A stretch of 25,678 bases of DNA, from the NCBI GenBank assembly GCA_036562385.1, contig DATCKG010000072.1, forward strand, positions 1 through 25,678. Direction: 5' to 3'. The first letter of the stretch is position 1. Each line of letters starts with the position of its first letter. The position numbers and the translations under genes are program-made. This DNA is from DATCKG01 sp036562385. Lineage in GTDB: Bacteria > Bacillota > Sulfobacillia > Symbiobacteriales > Symbiobacteriaceae. Shown here one piece after another: positions 22,046 to 25,678 of the stretch. The notes beneath the pieces were generated by a model, which saw only the letters and a list, made by a program, of their open reading frames with translations, was not told the DNA's origin and did no database searches.

Positions 22046-22564
22046 TCAAAGTAGGGGCTTCTCTGGCACTACTATCGTATCACATTCACCCTGAAGGGCA
22101 AGTCGCAGCGTGTCACTCCGCAGTCCCCGGCGTAGCGCCTCCAGCGCCAGTACCTCGCCGGGCGGAATGTTACCAAGGTTCACATCTGGGCCGAATCGCC
22201 GAATCCAGGCCTCCTGCTGCGGCTTCAAGGGAGCTTCCCACATCAGCACCCCTGGGTCCGACACCTGCTCCAGCAGGATTTCCAGGTCCCCTGTCCGGAT
22301 CTCCCCGTCGGGTCCGTAAAGCCCGGCGCCGCGGCCGGATTCACGCCCCTCCACCACTACCTTCCGGGCCCCTGCCGCCAGGTCCGCGCGGATGACAGCG
22401 GCTGCCTCCCGGGGGTTCAGCGCCGCACCGGAAACCTTCTTTCCCACTTCCGTGATGACTTCGAAGCCCATCTCCCGCGCCATGTGGATCAGCCGGGTGC
22501 GTTCCCGCCGGGGCAGGACAATGGTTCCGTCACTCACCTCGATGAGCGTCCCGTCCGAACCCAA
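22046..22564 (-). pseudogene. comA: Phosphosulfolactate synthase (ComA), C-terminal fragment; 5' part missing
   Basis: About 170 residues that match the second half of ComA-family enzymes, which add sulfite to phosphoenolpyruvate to make phosphosulfolactate. Recognisable segments are LIEVSDGTI, FEVITEVGKK, DLAAGARKVVVEGRESG, MWEAPLKPQQEAWIRRFGPDVNLGNIP and EALRRGLRSDTL. ComA proteins are about 250 residues, and roughly the first 100, including several barrel strands, are absent. Upstream of about 22560 the frame continues only 12 codons (no ComA resemblance) to a TAG at 22603-22601. The only start is a TTG with a poor ribosome site. The break lies about 50 bp from the recombinase operon, pointing to interruption by an inserted element. 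Whether the other half survives elsewhere cannot be seen. Confidence 0.85.
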
Positions 22565-22616
22565 AAGGGGTTTACACCCTGGCCGCGCGCATACCTTCCG
22601 CTAGGGAGGTGGGCGC
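22545..22616. other. Candidate element/chromosome junction (attachment site) in comA
   Basis: ComA homology stops near 22550-22560 and the recombinase-side small ORF starts at 22617. The interval contains an imperfect inverted repeat around AGGGGTTTACACCCT (22566-22580), the kind of partial symmetry seen at serine integrase sites. No second copy was found near 24370-24440, so the partner site, if any, is outside the window. The exact crossover cannot be fixed. Confidence 0.35.
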
Positions 22617-22802
22617 ATGTCGGTACAGGTTGCACGCCGGCCCTACTTTCGGGCCGTCACCGCCGCGGCCGGTAAGGACCGCGCCGCGTGGGAAAAAGCC
22701 CTGGACCTGTGGGCCCTGGCCCTGGCCCGAGTGCTCTCGCTGACTCCAGAGGCGGCCTGGCCGGATGGCGAAGAGGAGCCGCCGGGAGGCGCACACCGAT
22801 GA
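22617..22802 (+). CDS. Small ORF translationally coupled to the serine recombinase, unknown function
   Basis: A 61-residue ORF (MSVQVARRPYFRAVTAAAG...) with a good GGGAGGTG ribosome site 6-7 nt before its ATG. Its TGA overlaps the ATG of the recombinase (ATGA), so the two are co-translated. The product is basic at the N-terminus with a central helix (KALDLWALALARVLSL) and an acidic/proline-rich end. I do not recognise it. By position it could be a regulator or directionality factor of the recombinase, but nothing in the sequence proves this. Confidence 0.6.
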   Translation: MSVQVARRPYFRAVTAAAGKDRAAWEKALDLWALALARVLSLTPEAAWPDGEEEPPGGAHR

Positions 22803-24424
22803 CCGACGCCGGCCGGTGGTCTCGGACCGCCGCGCCTTCGGCCTTCGACCTTCGTCGCTATCGGGCGCCCCGGGGCTATGTCCGGGTCTCCACCGATGAG
22901 CAGGCCGAGGAGGGCACCTCCATCGAGTCCCAAATCCAGCAGATTCAGCACTTCGCCCAGGCCTACGGCGTGGTCCTGACCCGGGAGCATTTCTACGTGG
23001 ACGATGGCTGGTCCGGCAAGGATCTGAACCGGCCGGCCATGGCCCGCCTCAGGGCCGACGCCCGGTCCGGGCTGGTGGATTGCGTGCTGGTGACGAAGCT
23101 GGACCGCCTTTCCCGGAACCTCCGGGACATGGTGAACCTGTGCCTGGGCGAGTGGCAGGACGAGGCTCCCGAAGGGCGCCGAGTGGTCCTCAAGTCCATC
23201 TCCGAGCCCTTTGACACCTTCACGGACTTCGGCCGGATGGTCTTCGGCTTGCTGGCGATGTTCGCGGAATTCGAGCGGCGCCGCATCGCCGAGCGCACCT
23301 GGAGCGGCAAGGCCGCCAGGGCCGAGGCAGGGCGCAACGCCGGCCACCGGCCGCCCTACGGGTTCCGGCTGGTCCCTGCCCCGGATGGTCGGGGCACCAT
23401 CTTTGCGGTCGTGCCGGAGGAGGCGGCGGTAATCCGGCGGATCTGCGAGCTGTACAGGGCCGGCGCCGGGGACCGCCAGATCGCCCTGCGCCTCAACGAG
23501 GAGGGCTGCCGGTTCCGGGGCGGGCGGCTCTGGCAGGCCCAGCACGTGGCCCGGGTGCTGACCAATCCCATCATCGCAGGGATCTACGCCTATGGCCGCA
23601 CCACCGGCGGCGGATCCAGGCGCCTGCCCCGGGAGCAGTGGCTCCTCTCCGCTCCCGGCCAAAGCCCGCCGGCCATCATCGCACCCGAGGAGTATGCGGA
23701 ACTGCAGAAGCTGCGGGCTCAGCGGCACGTGCACAGCTCGGACCGGAAAGGCCGGGCTCTGCTCACCGGGCTGCTCCGATGCGGCCGCTGCGGCTCTGCC
23801 TGCGGCATCAAGCGTTCCGGCCCGGGCGGGCGGTACCGCTACTACCGGTGCCTCCGGGAACGAGAGGCGGGTCCCGAAGCCTGCGGGCTGCCGCCGGTGC
23901 GGGCTGATGAATTGGAAAGCCAGGTGGTGGCCACAGCCCTGGCCGTGCTGGGGACCGAGCCCGATGCGCTGCTGCAGCGCCTTCGGGAGGCGGCCCTCCG
24001 CCGGCGCCAGGGAATCGAGGTGGCCCTGGCTGAGGCAGAGCAGCGGCTCGCAGACATTGCAGGGCTGCGCCGGTCGTACTTTACCTGGCTGGAGCAAGGG
24101 CGGCTGCAGCCCGAAGCGGTCCAGGCCCGGTTGGAGGAACTGGCCGCGGAGGAGAAATCCCTGCGGAACCACCGGATGACACTGAGCCGATCCCTCGCCG
24201 CACTGGAGGAAGGACTCCGGCGGCTGGAGGGCGCTCGGCAAGATCTCCCTCCGGCCGGGGAAGCCTGGGCTGCGCTTTCCGAGCACGAGCGCCGCCACCT
24301 CCTGCGGCTGCTCGTCCAGCACGTGGAGGTAGATGGACGGCACCTGCGGATCGCCTTGCGGTATCTGCCGGCAAAATTAGAGTTCCTGCCCCCTGGCGGG
24401 GGCAGGAACCCTGAATTTACTTGA
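22799..24424 (+). CDS. Large serine recombinase (site-specific integrase/excisionase)
   Basis: A 541-residue large serine recombinase. The N-terminal resolvase domain has the catalytic serine in YVRVSTDEQ (Ser31) and the arginine motif LVTKLDRLSRN (Arg103, Arg106). A recombinase domain (GHRPPYGFRLVP onward, with LTNPIIAGIYAYGR) follows, then a zinc ribbon with Cys328, Cys331, Cys351 and Cys362, and a long coiled coil. All parts are intact, so it should be active. The ATG at 22799 has GGGAGG about 8 nt upstream. Related enzymes integrate phages or cut intervening elements out of sporulation genes (SpoIVCA on sigK). Its 3' end overlaps the glpC stop by 8 bases and contains glpC's terminator. 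Confidence 0.95.
   Translation: MTDAGRWSRTAAPSAFDLRRYRAPRGYVRVSTDEQAEEGTSIESQIQQIQHFAQAYGVVLTREHFYVDDGWSGKDLNRPAMARLRADARSGLVDCVLVTKLDRLSRNLRDMVNLCLGEWQDEAPEGRRVVLKSISEPFDTFTDFGRMVFGLLAMFAEFERRRIAERTWSGKAARAEAGRNAGHRPPYGFRLVPAPDGRGTIFAVVPEEAAVIRRICELYRAGAGDRQIALRLNEEGCRFRGGRLWQAQHVARVLTNPIIAGIYAYGRTTGGGSRRLPREQWLLSAPGQSPPAIIAPEEYAELQKLRAQRHVHSSDRKGRALLTGLLRCGRCGSACGIKRSGPGGRYRYYRCLREREAGPEACGLPPVRADELESQVVATALAVLGTEPDALLQRLREAALRRRQGIEVALAEAEQRLADIAGLRRSYFTWLEQGRLQPEAVQARLEELAAEEKSLRNHRMTLSRSLAALEEGLRRLEGARQDLPPAGEAWAALSEHERRHLLRLLVQHVEVDGRHLRIALRYLPAKLEFLPPGGGRNPEFT
24382..24409 (-). terminator. Terminator of the glp operon, lying inside the recombinase 3' coding end
   Basis: GTTCCTGCCCCC (24382-24393) and GGGGGCAGGAAC (24398-24409) form a perfect 12-bp stem with a 4-nt loop. 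On the minus strand it is followed by TCTAATTTTG. It sits 8 nt past the glpC stop. On the plus strand the same bases encode the last residues of the recombinase. Confidence 0.8.
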
Positions 24425-25631
24425 GTCCATAAGCCTCGGCCATCACCGAAATCGGATGAACCGCTTTCCGGTCGGTGACGTGCTCGATCTGCCAGCGGCA
24501 GGTCTCACAATCGCAGATGACCCTTTGGGCCTTGGTGGCCATGATCGCCTGCTGCATGGGAGTACCCACCGCCGTGGAAATATCGTATCGCTCTTTCTTA
24601 AAGCCATACGTACCGGCCATGCCACAGCAGCCCGCATCCAGATTCCACGCCTTTACGCCGGGGATCAGTTGCATCAGGCGCACCGCCGGCAGGCCAATTC
24701 CCTGCACCGCCTGGTGGCAGGGCTGGTGGTACGGCAGTTCCTCGTCCATGGGCCGGAAGTCGGTCTTCAGCTTGCCTTCCTGGTGGAGGATCATCAGGAA
24801 CTCCGAGATGTCGTAGCAGTGATCCGCCACCAATCTGGCCTCCGGAGTGCCCAGCAGGCGCGGATAGTCGTCTTTGAACATCAGCGAGCAGGTGGTGGAG
24901 GTGAAAATGATCGGCAGACCCTGGCGGGCGTAGGGCAGGAACTGCTCCACGTTGTACCGGGCCCACTCCATCGCCTCGTCGGTGGCGCCGTTGGCCATGA
25001 GGGGGAGCCCGCAGCACCGCTGTTCGGGCAGGATCACCTCAAACCCGTTGTGCTCCAACACCGCCACGGCGTCCTTGGCCACCTGCTGCTCGATGTACTT
25101 GCCACTGCAGCCGTGGAAGTACACCACCTTGCCGTTGGGAGCCGGCTGATCCCGCCACGGATTCGGCCGGTGAGCAAACCAGGACCGGAAATTGCCCGCC
25201 ACGTACTGCGGCATGGCTCGGCGGCGGTCGATGCCCACCGCGCTGTCCATGAGAGCCCGAACCCAGCCGGTTTTCAGCATCGTATTGGCCAGCCCGGGCA
25301 TAAGGGAGGCCATCGCGCTCATCCGCTCGGAATGACAGAGCATCGAATCCCGGAAGGAAAGGCCGCCGCGCTTTTTCACCTGTTCCTCCCTGGCCTTGCG
25401 GATCAGTTCCGCAGGCCTCAGGCCGGCAGGGCAGACCACCTCGCAGGTCCGGCACCCCAGGCAGAGGTCCAGCCCTGTCTCGTCCACCGCTTTCCCGGCT
25501 GCCCGCATCCGCTCCAGGCCCGGGCCACCGTTCTTCGGCCCCGGGAAATCCGGGGTGACGCGCATGACCGGGCAGTGAAGCTCGCAGATGTTGCACTTCA
25601 GGCAGGCATCGTAGGCTTCCAGGGCAATCAT
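24417..25631 (-). CDS. glpC: Anaerobic glycerol-3-phosphate dehydrogenase subunit C (GlpC), Fe-S/CCG protein
   Basis: Electron-transfer subunit that anchors GlpAB to the membrane and passes electrons to quinone. The 404-residue protein has two [4Fe-4S] motifs, CLKCNICELHCP (Cys10/13/16/20) and CLGCRTCEVVCP (Cys57/60/63/67). Two cysteine-rich CCG domains follow (FHGCSGKY with RCCGLPL; HQPCHQ with AGCCGMAGTYG), as in GlpC and related heterodisulfide reductase/glycolate oxidase subunits. The ATG at 25631 has GGGAGGTG about 9 nt upstream and overlaps the preceding stop by ATGA. The N-terminal PVMRVTPDFPGPKNGGP segment is typical of GlpC. GlcF-type proteins are a less likely alternative. Confidence 0.9.
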   Translation of the reverse strand: MIALEAYDACLKCNICELHCPVMRVTPDFPGPKNGGPGLERMRAAGKAVDETGLDLCLGCRTCEVVCPAGLRPAELIRKAREEQVKKRGGLSFRDSMLCHSERMSAMASLMPGLANTMLKTGWVRALMDSAVGIDRRRAMPQYVAGNFRSWFAHRPNPWRDQPAPNGKVVYFHGCSGKYIEQQVAKDAVAVLEHNGFEVILPEQRCCGLPLMANGATDEAMEWARYNVEQFLPYARQGLPIIFTSTTCSLMFKDDYPRLLGTPEARLVADHCYDISEFLMILHQEGKLKTDFRPMDEELPYHQPCHQAVQGIGLPAVRLMQLIPGVKAWNLDAGCCGMAGTYGFKKERYDISTAVGTPMQQAIMATKAQRVICDCETCRWQIEHVTDRKAVHPISVMAEAYGLK

Positions 25632-25678
25632 GACACTACACCTCCCGCGAGCTGACCGGCCCGCCAACCGGTGGCCAC
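25628..25678 (-). CDS. C-terminal end of an upstream gene, probably glpB (start outside window)
   Basis: Only 16 codons and a TGA are visible; they read VATGWRAGQLAGGVVS. The stop overlaps the glpC ATG (ATGA), showing a coupled operon. The ATGWRAGQ ending is like the C-terminus of FAD-dependent GlpB-type reductases, and glpA-glpB-glpC is the usual order, so glpB is a reasonable guess from very little sequence. Confidence 0.45.
   Translation of the reverse strand: MATGWRAGQLAGGVVS

Larger units (their letters stand above)
22565..24424 (+). mobile_element. Visible part of a serine-recombinase element interrupting comA
   Basis: The two-gene cassette (61-aa ORF and large serine recombinase) starts right where comA is cut. 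Integrase genes of such elements usually lie beside one attachment site, which fits this being the left end. The right end is not identified: the next gene (glpC) looks chromosomal, and no comA 5' half follows. The element could extend beyond the window, or the right side could have been deleted. Confidence 0.4.

Noticed and set aside
22643..24343. 566-codon minus-strand open frame opposite the serine recombinase
   Set aside because: It is the shadow of the recombinase gene; composition is Pro/Gly/Arg-rich and no motif or ribosome site supports it.
24425..25678. Missing N-terminal half of comA on the far side of the recombinase gene
   Set aside because: The sequence there encodes glpC and the end of a glpB-like gene; no ComA N-terminal motifs appear on either strand.

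Overview
The window looks like chromosome of a GC-rich, spore-forming Firmicute. The evidence is a gerA-type spore germination operon, a CotJC-like spore coat manganese catalase, an OpuC-type osmolyte transporter, strong G-rich Shine-Dalgarno sites (AGGGAGG-like) and frequent GTG/TTG starts, all in GC-rich DNA. A Symbiobacterium-like organism is my best guess, inferred from gene style and not proven.

Layout, left to right. (1) 2-325 (+): the acidic C-terminal tail of a protein that begins outside the window. It converges on a long minus-strand run across a shared hairpin terminator. (2) 400-8444 (-): a sugar block encoding a GH4 glycosidase, a ChbG-like deacetylase and a PTS EIICB. A lone pxpA follows, then a secretion block of signal peptidase I (own promoter), an HD phosphohydrolase, secD and secF. 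(3) 8592-8879 (-): a small Gln/Glu-rich putative lipoprotein. It is divergent from 9031-13340 (+), a gerAA-gerAB-gerAC operon ending in a 58-aa two-helix protein that resembles the germinant-receptor D subunits. (4) 13472-13666 (+): a small cationic membrane protein with a clear sigma-A-type promoter. (5) 13730-15358 (-): an acyl-CoA ligase. (6) 15566-16231 (-): a CotJC-like Mn catalase behind a leader of about 240 nt with four consecutive hairpins. (7) 16520-22019 (-): an osmotic block of mscS, the four-gene OpuC-type ABC operon (ATPase with CBS domains) and a BusR-like GntR/RCK_C regulator. An 11-bp perfect inverted repeat sits in the ABC operon promoter. (8) 22046-22564 (-): only the C-terminal part of phosphosulfolactate synthase (ComA). 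It is cut off next to a 61-aa ORF and a large serine recombinase (+). (9) 24417-25678 (-): glpC and the very end of a probable glpB (anaerobic glycerol-3-phosphate dehydrogenase).

Two systems stand out. The first is a compact osmotic module: BusR-like repressor, CBS-containing OpuC transporter and MscS channel. By homology it may be controlled by cyclic di-AMP at both transcription and transport. The second is the apparent interruption of comA by an element carrying a serine recombinase. ComA-type enzymes start sulfolactate synthesis, and sulfolactate is a known Bacillus spore constituent. The arrangement therefore resembles the developmentally excised elements that split sporulation genes such as sigK, although the missing 5' half of comA is not in the window. 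The structured leader of the Mn catalase is a third candidate for something undescribed.

No rRNA, tRNA or CRISPR array was seen. No stretch longer than about 300 bases lacks a gene. The longest gap (16232-16519) holds the structured leader and its promoter.
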